Source: Xestospongia bergquistia
Taxonomy: Eukaryota; Porifera; Demospongiae; Haplosclerida; Petrosiidae
Length of the DNA: 64,000 nucleotides
Direction: 5' to 3'
NCBI GenBank assembly: GCA_963965975.1
Contig: OZ014416.1
Location: 3,038,001 to 3,102,000, forward strand
Below are positions 10,552 through 33,700 of the stretch, one piece after another. A program made the position numbers and the translations under genes. The notes under the pieces were generated by a model. That model saw only the letters and a list, made by a program, of their open reading frames with translations. It searched no databases and was not told the origin of the DNA. Numbering within the stretch: position 1 is the first letter of the stretch; each line of letters starts with the position of its first letter.

Positions 10552-13000
10552 TAGAAATAACTGAGTGTAGAATAGCCAGATTAAAAGCAATTTATTATAC
10601 TGTTATTAAATGCTATATTACAACTAACATTTCATTCACTTTTCACATTTTACCATTGTGCTTACAGCTTCCTGGCTATCCAAAGTATCTAACACAATTC
10701 TCTCAATTTCTATCTCATACAAAAGTTATTACTGACCTACCACTTGCTGAGGATGTGATATGCACATTTTTTGGTTGTGTTCTGGATCTTAATAGTGGAG
10801 GCTACTACTATCCTAATGAAATGACTGATCAGTGCTCTTTAGGTGGAGAAGAGATATTATATTGCTATATAATGTTATTATTATCCTTTCAATATACCAT
10901 TAGGTCTAGAGACTACATCATCTTCCTTAACATTTACAATGTCTACATTATATAATACGGTCAAGAGAACAAGTAAGATCAATGTACCTTCTACACTTTC
11001 CTCAATGTCCAGTTATCCCTTTATCTCTACCTAGAGACTACATCATCTTCCTTAACATTTACAATGTCTACATTATATAGTAGAGTTGATAGAACAAGTA
11101 AGATTAATGTGCTTTCTACACCTTCCTTCGTGTCCAGTCATCCCTTTATCTCATCTTCACCTATTACTTCAATTCGGAATAGTTAGTGTGTTTCTTTGTT
11201 TTAATGTTATTATATTTATTTACTACAGATAAACAAATAATTATTATATTTTTTGTTGTATTAATTATCACTGCCTTAATTTGTCTGGGAACCATGTTTG
11301 TTTTTGTTGTTGTCATTTATTTTGGCTACCAGAAGCAGACAAAAAGGTTAGTAAATATGAAGCTACGTTAAAGTATGTAACTATAAGCAATGTGATTCAC
11401 TTGTAATTGTAGGTTATCACATTGTAAAAATTAGAAATAAGTATCTATAAGTCTCTAAGAAATGAAAAATATTATTAGTTACTTGACAATGAGATTTTGA
11501 CTGCTCTATCACTTCATAGGTTAATTACAAGTCATGACATGGTCACCTTCAAAAAGGTTAGTTATCCAATGAAGCATAGTTCACTAATAATTAATATGAT
11601 TACGTATTATTTTTATTACTATTAAAATCAAGAATAACTGGTTGAACTGGCCAATACTAAATAAAAATTAAGTTATTCAATGAAGCATGGCTATTGGAAT
11701 TACAATTATTAAAGGAAAATTCTTGGTAGCTAAAGTCACTTTTGCGCTTTGCAAGTATTGTTTATTTAAGACTAATCAAAGTCATAACATGCAGCTTTGG
11801 AGTTTTTACACCTGGTCTATGATTTGTATTTTCAATGGAACAGTTATGATCATCCACTCATTATCTAATGTAAAGTTTATACAGAAGCATGCGATGCTAA
11901 CTGCCTTATAGTAATGTGTACTACATTTTGTGATTGTTATCATGATAGCTTCTCAAGTCTTTTACTCAAATCTGGTCATACATTTTCTTTAGGGCAACAT
12001 TGTCAACATCAGTATGTTTGATGACATCAGTATCACTGGGTCTATCGTTACTATTGAACAATCACTTCAAATTGCATCAAGTGCTATAATACAAGAAAAA
12101 AACATTGACTCGGATTTTACCAATTCTCTACTTCATTGTGATAAAGAGGTTATACCCATTCCACCAACACACATCACTTTAGAAAAGGAGACTGGCAAGA
12201 ATTTTCCTAAGAATACATTTAAGATCTCTCCTTGCATTTCCAAAACTGAGGCTTTTCCTCGTGATGATAATCATTTTATTAATGAAACCACATTAAATAA
12301 AAGTAGCAATGATGATCTTACAGCTACTAGAGTATTCCGTAGATCTCATGTGTCCAATTGCAATCCTCTTGCTAAACATGTCTTAAATTATACATCTACA
12401 TTGATTACTCCAGATTCAGAAAATGGCACAAACTATGTTCAGACCACTAGTGGTATAAGAAACACCAGTACAGATTATGTTTGTGACACTAATGATTATT
12501 CTTTGAATAGGAGACATGACTTGGCAGCTAAAGACACCAAACACCAGGTGCTTCATGCTGACTTGGAAATAGACTTACTTCTTGAATACAATGATATTGA
12601 ACAGTACGATTCTCAAATGATACGCACAATCTCTGATGACTGTACCACATCAAATCCACCTTCACGTCCACATGAAACTAGCTATGTTCATCATGAACCT
12701 GAGATCCACCACCAATCTGCTGTTGCAGCAAACTATCTATCAGCTCAATATTTAAGTACTCCCTCAATGACAAGTCATAACTTCTGTTCAACAACAAGTA
12801 TTGGTCCTGTTGCAAAGACTCCACGGTATTCCAGTGAAACTGACTATATCCATCTATCAACTGACACAGATGTTAGTGGATCGTTTTCTCATCAAGATTT
12901 AGCTTTTACAAACGGGTCCAAGCCATCTTTTGAAGCGTCGTGGTTAGAAACAAATATTTGCGAATCTGGTGTTCCAATTGCTGACAGTTATGTCAACTAA
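10000..13000 (+). CDS. Receptor-like protein A: single-pass membrane protein with long Tyr/Ser-rich tail
   Basis: Unrecognised family. Eight exons: 10000-10090, 10137-10282, 10668-10842, 10904-10972, 11035-11097, 11229-11346, 11520-11556, 11993-13000; 568 residues. Signal peptide (MLQIATLFSLLAVTLTASS), a roughly 100-residue ectodomain with six Cys (KCDKF, NASC, YACRN, ICTFFGC, DQCS) and N-glycosylation sequons, a Ser/Thr stalk on two near-identical exons, one helix (IIIIFFVVLIITALICLG...), then about 350 cytosolic residues with scattered Tyr motifs (TDYVCDTNDY, TSYVHHE, TDYIHLS) ending DSYVN, a Grb2-SH2-like YxN. A 46-bp first intron. Intron 2 holds a (TA)n tract. Exon 4 may instead start at 10910, dropping two codons. 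Minus-strand gene 39817-43203 is its paralogue with identical intron phases. Ligand and function unknown; signalling is inference. Confidence 0.75.
10505..10548. repeat. (TA)n microsatellite
   Basis: Uninterrupted AT/TA dinucleotide run of about 44 bp in intron 2 of receptor A. It creates spurious Tyr-Ile repeat frames on both strands. Confidence 0.95.
10906..11160 (+). repeat. Tandem duplication of stalk exon plus flanking intron
   Basis: Two imperfect copies with a 125-bp period (copy 1 from 10906, copy 2 from 11031). Each has a 63-nt exon core and the following intron start (gtaaga...). Both exons are phase 1-1 and encode nearly the same peptide (TTSSSLTFTMSTLY then NTVKRT or SRVDRT). The second exon uses an acceptor ctag whose counterpart lies inside exon 4 in copy 1. 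Confidence 0.9.
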
Positions 13001-13626
13001 TTATGCACATTATAGCTGTCATCATTACATAATGAATGTATTGGTTTGTTATAATTATAGTTGTCTCATTTTATTGCTGTTCATTTCTCAATATTTATAA
13101 TCTGTAGCACAAAAAGATGTTTTTGATACCTGATATAGATTTATTATTAAACACTTTTTATATTATAGTTAGTGTGGCCATGCCAATGAGTTATGTTGCT
13201 ACACAATACTAAGTGAAGAGTATCATTACAATATGGCTGTTATTCCATAATATAGTGAGGTTAACTGATTAATTGCTCTTACTGTAAACAAGAAGACAAT
13301 AATTTCAAAAAGAGACAGATAAAGCAAAGACACAAATTTATCAGAACTAGTGATACTGAAGAACTGACTGTACTCTTATCAATCATGTCTCTTTCATCAG
13401 TTTCTCATAACTAGATATTTTAGGAACATTGAATTTGTTGCGATGGGATATTTATATTTTTCCATCAACTCTCAGGGCCACATAAATAACACATAACATC
13501 AATGTATTATTAATCCAGAAAATGCTATCAAGTAGATATATTTTTATAATATTATGCAAAATGCAACCTAGAATGTTTATTCATATGTTTGTAATATTAC
13601 TTGTGATGATGACTTTTAGCTGTTCC
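13001..13626. other. Convergent 3' intergenic region
   Basis: AT-rich spacer between receptor A (+) and IFT52 (-), both ending towards it. It should hold both 3' UTRs. I saw no coding exon or RNA gene. Confidence 0.5.
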
Positions 13627-16600
13627 TCATGAACTATTATAAGTATGATCCTGTAAAGAAAGAATTGTTAGTACATGCAATTAAACAAGGTCTTAAGATA
13701 GTATTAATGAAATACTGGGAATAATTATTTACTTGATTTTGCTTCTTGTACTCCATAATATGTGACACAGCATGCAATAAAATCTGCTTTGTTGTTCGAG
13801 ATTCCTCTGGAAGTTGTCTAGTAATTCCTAAAATTTGTCCACATTCTCGAATATAAAACTCTATGTCTTCATCGTCAGAGCCTAATGATATAAAAGAGCA
13901 AGGCACAAAGTCTTGAATGATTGATCAACTTTCCTTACATTTGTTTGTCAACTGAGCTAAACGAACTTTTTCTGATGAAAAATGCTCATCTAGATCAAAT
14001 AGATCCAGTGCAGGAGGAAGAAGTTCATGAAAAGATGGTGGAAATATTGCAGGTTGAAGGGAAGGCAGAGGTGTCTCAAATTGAGGTGTTATAAGAGATA
14101 AAGTCTCGTGCTTCAAATGTAATTGATCATACGCTCTGAGGAGCAGATACATATAATCATAATGCTAATGGAGCAACAGATTGTCATCATAGTCTACATG
14201 ACAGTGATGACACTAATAGCATTTACAAGAAAAAAGGTTGTTTAGTTCAACTTATACCTCTATTGACTAAAGTCTCATACACATGTATATTTCGGTAACA
14301 ATCTGATTATTATACATCAGCATGGTCATAACATGGGATAGTTTACATTGCTCTACTAGAGTATAGTGCTAACTCTAATATTTAAAAGTCTTTTCATATG
14401 AATAGATCAAGCAAGCTTACTTTATCACATCTGGAAGTATATTGGTATCGAGAGAGTATTGAGAAGAATTAAATAATGAAGTAAAGTCCTGAGGGACCTG
14501 TAAATAAGAAACAAACAGTAATACAGTAAGCAAATGTATACAAGTTAAATTGAAAATACATACATGTAGTGGTAATCAATTATAAATAAAAAGCATTAAA
14601 GTGCAGAGTATTTACTGTAGACTTTGAATCATAAGAATAATATAAATATAATTCATTGACGTGTTATATATGCTTACTATTTAAATCTATGTTCAACAAA
14701 TAGACATGGATTTCAAAGTTACAATGTCAAACAAAATCACATGTAATCACAGCACACAAGAGAGTTTGTCATATGATTATGCGTATAATTCAATTCTGTT
14801 ACCAATCTCCTCTATCTCTTATCAGTGTTTATAGCATAGCAGTAGAAAGTGCTATCTACACATGATGTGGCAGGCTAACTTGGCACAAGTCCTTCCATTT
14901 GCTAAATGCAAGAGGGGACTTTAATCAAATTTCCTGATATTATGACCTCAACTTGCATAACTTGCAGACAAGATGGCAAAGGGTCCAACCCAATGGAAAG
15001 ATTTATCCAGATAATACGGGAACAGTTATTGCCTCATACTCTTAACTCCTTGAAAACTATACTTTGCCAGAAAGTGACTAGGACATATTGCTTATATTCA
15101 ATTATGACTCTACTACCATTTAAACACAATCTAGACTAAATTATACTTCAGTGTTTATTTACAGGAACCTAAAAATTTCCACACAATACCTCTTCACTTT
15201 CTTCAAGACAAGTTCTTAATCTGTCAGATGCCTTATCAATCACCGGTTGCAAATGAAAATCAGAAATCTACATGAACACATGGAATTCTATGATGGATAA
15301 AAAGTTTATACCTCTGGATCTTCAGCATCTATTTGATTTAGCTCTACATCCTCAGTGGTCAGCCATTGAAATATAACATTAAAAATCTATGGGAAAAACG
15401 ATATAATCTTGCATGATTACGAAGACAATTAACCAAGTTTTAAGATGCTAACATTTCACAAACAATCATTACCTTCTCATTCTCTTCTTTACTTAAAAAC
15501 ATATCAGAAAACATGTGTGCAGACCCAACAACTGCTAATTTGCCTTTATCTGACTATAATAAAATAATAGAAGAGTCAAGACAAGTAGGATCTATTTTAA
15601 TAGAATTTCGTTATATTTCCTGCTTTATTTACCTGCCCAGTGCAAAGAGCACAAAGTGGTCTATTTAGTGGGTATGATGTTGATCCTGATGACAGGATTG
15701 CTATAGCAGGTTTCTGAACAATTAAAGTAGCACCATAGGGATAAACAAATGTAAGACAGCTATGAGAAATGATAACATAAGTAATCACTGGGCCTCACTA
15801 CTCAAGTATTGAACATACTGCAAAAATGATGATTGTTGCTCAGTGTGAGTTGACATAATTTTACCAGCAACTTTGTTGATTTCTCTATAACAAAAATGAC
15901 CACCATAATATCACATTCAATAAATGTAATTGTAGGTAAAAATGTACTGTTTATAACATTGAACAAACACTAATGGTAAGGTGAGTTGGTACTCTCAATG
16001 GGACTGATTTGTTGATTGTTTGTCTACTGTAAATAACTATCTGATACCTGTTCAAAACTCCATTTGCTATTAGTACTTCCTTAGGATGTAAAAACTTGTG
16101 ATAGGATGTCCTTACAACTGAATCTATTGAATAGAAATGGATTAATAGTCAGTCATAAACTGTCATTCATTAGGAATTAGCAAATACTTTCATAACAAGA
16201 ATGGTATTCTCAACAAGAAGTATAAATAGAAAATAGTTAAAGAGAGTGGGGAGAGTAAAAGGTAGGATAGTGAGAGGAGGTAATGGGCCAAGTGGTACCT
16301 CAAAGAAGCACTTTCTAGAGGGATATGTGGCATGATCCCTCAGAATTTTTAATAAACACCAAGATACTATATGCTTGAGTTTGTTAGCAACAGCAACATG
16401 GAGTCTGTGCTTAAAACACACATACTCTTTCTTCAGATGGAAAAGAAATACAAAGTATACAAAATGCCATAGCATAACAATAACAACATTGTCTATACAC
16501 TTTAAAAATATATTTGTAGAGATTTCAAGTGGGACAACAGATTTCCAAGGGGAGGGAATCAGAGATATCACACCCCTCTACATGAACCCTATCAATGAAC

Positions 16601-18245
16601 ACTAAAGAATGAAATAACTAACCACTATTGATAAGAATTCCAAATTCTTCTAATAAGAAATTGATATTTGTATTGTACTTGTTTTCACCTCCTTCTGACA
16701 TCATAATGAGCACACTTCCACCATTGTCAATATATTTACGGAGAGCATTAAACTAAAAGAAAGGATTAAAAGACAAGGCATTTTTCTAATGTGTAGCTTT
16801 TTCACATCCGACAGCATACAACTACAGTACTATAACATCAAGCTAGGGTGTGTATCCATAATGTACTGCTTCAGAATGCCAATTGACAGGACTTTCAATC
16901 CCATCCCCAAACATTATAGTGTTGTTAACTAAACTAGATTTGATACAAGACTTACCTCTGCCATAGAAAATTTATCACAAGGTAATCCAAAAATGACTAG
17001 AGCTGCTGTTTTTAGTTTATCATAAGTAATTTCATCTTTTTGTTGCTTCACAGTCCAATGAACTTTCAGTCGACTGTGTAAAACTTTAAAGCCTTCATTT
17101 GGAGTAAAAAGTTCCTAAAATAAAAGTTGGTTAAATAATTGAAATAATCATTTGTTTATAAGTATGATGATAACTATAAAGAACTAACTGTTAAAATCAA
17201 ATTATATGTGTAATACAAGATGTAAGTATCCTATCAGATATAGTATATAATCATATAGCACCTTTTTTGAAGTATCAAATAAAATGACTTTACTCTCATC
17301 AGTTATAACTTGATCAGATAAGCCATCCTAAAAGAATAAGAAATTCAATTTACATAATACAAGCAAAAGCTGTTGGTAAATACTTTCCACTTACAAGTTG
17401 TATTAGTATGATCAAAAAGATGTTTTTTAACCACTACCAAATTGTTCATTGAACCAAATCCAAACACTAATCTAAAGTATAGCTTCTCTTAATTTAAATA
17501 TATTGCTCTATATATATACGTAATTGTACATTGATAACTCTGCACTTTTCTGCTTATGGTATAGTCTTACAAGGTAATCCCAACCCCTGTGATTAAACAA
17601 CGAACATAAAAGGATATAGGGAATTGTAATACAGTAACAGTAATGATGGATGGGACTGAAAATTTGATGTAATGTGATCTTATGTGATGTTTGAAGATGG
17701 AACTTGATAAAGCGAAATAGCTAAGCAGACTAGCTAATGCCCATTAAAAGAAGAGAAAGCTACTTTTAGGTTTTATTTATGGAAAATGTGATTTAATCTT
17801 GTTGGCTGTATACATTATTATGATCATATGCAGGATGTTTGCATCAAAATGTCTATGTGTTACAATTTGATTAGTACACAATATTTTATGTATGCAAAGC
17901 AAGATGATCTATTGCAATTCCCAAGAATCTTTTTATCTGTAATTCAATCGTAGTCTCATGTGCCACAAGAAATTGGTGTGGCATGTGAGACTAGCTCAAT
18001 CATAGGGCAAGTGACCCTTCTTGTCCATGAAGGCCACTCAAAACTGGACAAATACCACATCAGCCTACCTAATGCTGAGTAACTGACATGACCTAAACTA
18101 GACACTTTCCTTTTATTAAATATTATAGATAATAGATATTATTGCAAACAAGATATACATCCTATTTATGACTGATCACAAGAAAATAATTCTTACAATG
18201 AAACATACTTACAGGATAGTAGTTAGTTCTTTCAGGTTCAGGCAT
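13627..18245 (-). CDS. IFT52: Intraflagellar transport protein 52 (IFT-B)
   Basis: Fourteen exons in transcription order: 18213-18245, 17262-17327, 16956-17114, 16623-16752, 16048-16123, 15819-15884, 15633-15759, 15473-15553, 15312-15386, 15190-15267, 14421-14497, 13939-14135, 13733-13881, 13627-13650; 445 residues against about 437 in human. IFT52 is a core IFT-B1 subunit needed to build cilia. The N-terminal GIFT domain reads SKKELFTPNEGFKVL, then YIDNGGSVLIMMSEGGE and NTNINFLLEEFGI. Next come PYGATLIVQKPAIAILSSG and the very conserved FETPLPSLQPAIFPPSFHE with LFDLDEHFSSEKVRLAQL. Only the last exon (DHTYNSS) is poorly conserved. It shares a divergent spacer with WASHC5, with an X-box just upstream of its start. 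Confidence 0.95.
17951..17993. repeat. Small imperfect palindrome with TAGTCTC ends
   Basis: Arms 17951-17967 and 17977-17993 pair with two mismatches and begin and end TAGTCTCA...TGAGACTA. These are the same outer bases as the long-TIR element at 48254-48615. It sits in IFT52 intron 1. It may be a relic of that element family; no clear target-site duplication. Confidence 0.5.
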
Positions 18246-18700
18246 AGTTGTTTGTTTGGCCGTGTGATCACGTGATTTCCATGGCAACCTGGTTTTATTG
18301 TGACATTAAAAGGAAGTAAATCGAAGTCCATATTGTGACCAAAGAAATCCTTTTCAAAATTAAAGAATTTCTGATATCCGTTTAGTCACGTTTAGTAAAT
18401 AAGCTAAAAAGCTGTTATCTAAAGATAATGTGAAACTGGTAGTCTCATGAAGTCAGCCCCTTGTCTTTATCATACTTTTATTCTGTGCAAAGACTGGTTT
18501 AGGCTGGGGCTAGCCCACTTTATTAGTCATATAGCGTTGGCACTCCTCATGTCAGATATCATCACAAAACTGACTGAAAACATGTCTGCACCAAGTTCAC
18601 AAAATGCTAATAGCAGAGTAGAATACACATTCATGAGGGTGGAGACTAGGGAGTAACCTTCAAAGGGGGCGTAGCCAGAGCTTGCTCGTGATCTTCCAAA
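18246..18700. promoter_or_regulatory. Divergent promoter IFT52 / WASHC5 with X-box and E-box
   Basis: The spacer between the two starts is 455 bp. At 18275-18288 it reads ATTTCCATGGCAAC (reverse GTTGCCATGGAAAT), matching the RFX X-box GTHNYY-AT-RRNAAC at all but one defined base, 30-43 bp upstream of the IFT52 start codon. Seven bases away is TCACGTGA (18268-18275), a palindromic E-box of USF/TFE type. A GGGGGCGTAGCC box lies near the WASHC5 start. The region also holds a short unmatched pair of TAGTCTC/GAGACTA motifs. Confidence 0.65.
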
Positions 18701-30310
<11,610 letters not shown>

Positions 30311-30708
30311 CTTGAAGCACTATTTTTACTATACTATTTGTGTTATTTAAAACTTTGATGTGCTGTTAAACTGTAGAATTTGTTTTAATATTAGGTATCT
30401 ACAATGTATTTGTTTTGTTGTTCAGTACTTTATGTGTGAAGTATCATAAAAGTAATCTGTTAGAGCTAACTTTAATAAACTTTTCAATTGAATATTATGT
30501 TAATAACAACTAATGTTATGGTTGCTTTCAATTGTAATGGACCACTCGTGTTTCTTCCAAGTTCATAGATAGAATTGTATGAATTGATGAATTCTCTAAG
30601 GTTTTCATTCTTGAGATGTTTTAAGAAACTTTGACTTCATTGAGCCATGCGACCATAGCCACTAAGCTTGCTATTGTGCAATGCGCATGCGCGTTAGAAC
30701 ATAGAAAA
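30311..30708. other. Intergenic WASHC5 / DPY19-like
   Basis: Holds the WASHC5 3' UTR with AATAAA at 30474-30479 and the short promoter of the DPY19-like gene, which includes a local GC-rich ATGCGCATGCGCG tract (palindromic GCGCATGCGC, NRF1-like) at about 30681-30693. No further gene seen. Confidence 0.45.
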
Positions 30709-33700
30709 ATGAATCAAAGAAGGAAGAAGGTTACTAAACATAATCAGTCGTATGATTCGTCGACGGCAGACAAGTTGCAAGTCACAGCTAGTAAATGGAC
30801 ACTTATTATATTGGCAATTGGTAAGATAATTTATAGTGTCGACAACATGTGATAATGACAACAAGTATGCAAAATATTTCATATCAAACAGCTCAGATGC
30901 GGCCTGAGTTCTTTAAAATGATACAATGCTTGATCTTTGTCTGATATTAATTCCTTTTTGTTGGAGGATTGTCTTAATATGATGTCGTACTAATACTGCA
31001 ATGGGATCAAAATTACAATTCTAGGAACAGCCTTGATCTCTTAATTGGATCCCTTTAGTCATCTTGATTTCTTGACAATGATGTAATAACATGTAATGTT
31101 TAATAGCATGTTACTCCCAAAATTATGTTTAGTGGGTTACGATTTATTAATGTTATATTCATTTAATGTGGACATTTAGCATGTCTAATCATAGATACAT
31201 AACCTACATAGATAGTTATGTATTAATGGTTTAATTTAGTAAAATTGCTAAGTGAAACCCACATTAAAATTTCTCATAATATAGTAATATGAGTATGCAT
31301 ACAAAATTGCAGATCATAGCCAATATTCATGTACATCTTGTATCTGTAGACTGTAGATAATGTCTATGAAATTCATCTAAACTATTTGAATAAAAAGTAC
31401 TGAAGTGTTGCTGAGATATTAACACTATTCTGCTGATACAGCAAGTAGGCGTGGTCTTTTTGCAACTATACTTGCTATGGCAGTTTGCCTTCTTTTTGCC
31501 TGTGATTTTTCTAGTTAATTTTGCTTTTGATAGCACTCTTTATAGGAAGCAAGTTTTGGTGTCTGTTATGAAAAAATGACTGCCAAAGAGCCTACTATTT
31601 GTAAATATAACTCCTATAGTTATTGAACTTTAATTATTTCAAACACCATAAACACACCATAGACCCAATGTAATATTTAATGACAGGTGCTATTGTAGCT
31701 TTGGGTAACATCCTCTCATGGTCAACTCTCATTATTCCGCAAAATTGACTCCTTTAAAAGAGCTTAGAAATCTTTGTATTGAGTTTGAAGGTTTTAATAT
31801 TTCAGAGCTCAAAGATTATTTAGTTCAAGGAAGTTCATTTTGTGGAGTACTAAAATTAATATTGTATGAATTGGTTTAGCCACATAATAATATTTTCATT
31901 ATTTTTTTATAGTTGTGCTGATAGGGGCTCTCCACAGGTACTATATAAGTTTTTCTGATGTAACTTTGTTGTGATGTGTTGCCACTATTACCTTTTACTA
32001 ATTTAAATTATTTTTCTATTAGTCAACACCTGAATCTTTTGTTTGAAAATGATCGTTACTTCTCTGCACTTTCCCCTTTGGAGAGAGAACTCTCCTTTCG
32101 AACAGAGATGGTTTGTATTAAAGCACATGTATATTATTTTAGTATTGTTGAATTTTTCAAGGGTCTGTATTATTCTTACTACAAGACTATAGTTGATGCA
32201 AACAGTCTTAAGGAAGGCTTACATCTTCTCTTGTATGATAATGTCACTGAATACCCCAGCACTATGAATACTCTGAGGAGATTTAACCTATATCCTGAAG
32301 TATGTGTATTAAGACTTTCTACTTAAAATATTTCACAATTTTTTGAAATTTTAAACACTGTGTATAACATTTCATATGAGACAATGGGCTAGGTTCAATC
32401 TAACAAAGTGTTAGGCTTGAAATTCTTATTAGGATAAATTTGTGAAATAATTGCTCAAATTATATATTTTTGATATCTGTGACATGTCTATTAAAGGTTG
32501 TTCTAATCATTGTCATTATAGGTAATTATAGGAACATTATATAGAGGTCTTACTGCTTTAAATCTTGACTCAAATTGTTTTAAAGTATCACGTGGATATG
32601 GTCAATCTTCTATTGAAACATGCACAGGTAAATAAACTATAGTATCATTGATAATCACTAAATTAACATACAAGGAAAGAATTTTGTCATGTATTTACTT
32701 TGGACATTGAATAATCCACTGATATAAAACTATCTTACAGGCATCAGTGTGGCTCCTTATTTCTATGTTTACTGTGTCTTCGGGTTGAATGCTTTGTTGC
32801 CTATGGCTATTTTCTTACTAACTTATTATATGAGGTAATGTTAACTCTTGATAATGTCCTCAAATTTATAAAACAAGTTAAAAGAAGGATCATAGATGAT
32901 TGATTAGCTAAAAAGCATCATTTTGCCATAGTATGAAAATTAAAGAGCCAATTTTGGGAAGTCATTTTTATCTTTTTATATTTTTGCCTTCTTAAATTCC
33001 TGTTACTTACATTAAGTTTCATACACATACATTAGTGTATTGTTAAACTTAGCTTGTTTTGTCCTCTAAATCATGCCTATGGTTACTTTGACCATTGTGT
33101 ATTGAGGTTTATTTCAAACTGTTTGTCATTTGCTGTTGTAATAGTGCTACTTTACTTCATAGTGTGTGTATGTATTACTGCTACAAAGTCATTTACTTCA
33201 TAGTGTGTGTATGTATTACTGCTACAAAGTCATTTATTTAGTATAGATTTCTAATTTTGATAAGTATGTATATTGTAGCATAAATGTATTCTTTATCTAT
33301 TACAGCAATTCTATTATTGGAGGAGTTCTTTCTGTTGTTATGTTTTTCTATAACCACGGAGAGGTAAAGGATAATGTCTTGACAACCATTTTATAAAGTA
33401 ACACAGATTTTGGGTCTAGTCACTCTAATGCAGTGTGTGATTAGGACTATAGAAAGGCTTATTATCTTAAAATCAAAAGCTTTTATCAGTCACTCCTAAT
33501 AGCATGTTAAAAGTAATTATGTTTGTTGATTGCCATGTGCATATGTGGTTATTAATTTATGCCATTTTTTGCTCTACAAATGGAATAAATGATGTAAAAT
33601 AAATATAATTGTATATTTTTTAACAGGTAGTCTATAATAATTGTAGGACCATGTGTGCCAGGCAGAAAAATATAATGACTGATTAAACATGACTTGCTTA

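Noticed and set aside
10321-10590. Tyr-Ile repeat open frames
   Set aside because: Product of the (TA)n microsatellite in receptor A intron 2.
16170-16605. Overlapping open frames on both strands
   Set aside because: They lie in an IFT52 intron between exons 16623-16752 and 16048-16123 and show no conserved features.
18434-18650. Element bounded by TAGTCTC and GAGACTA in the IFT52/WASHC5 spacer
   Set aside because: Homology between the two ends stops after a few bases and no target-site duplication was found.
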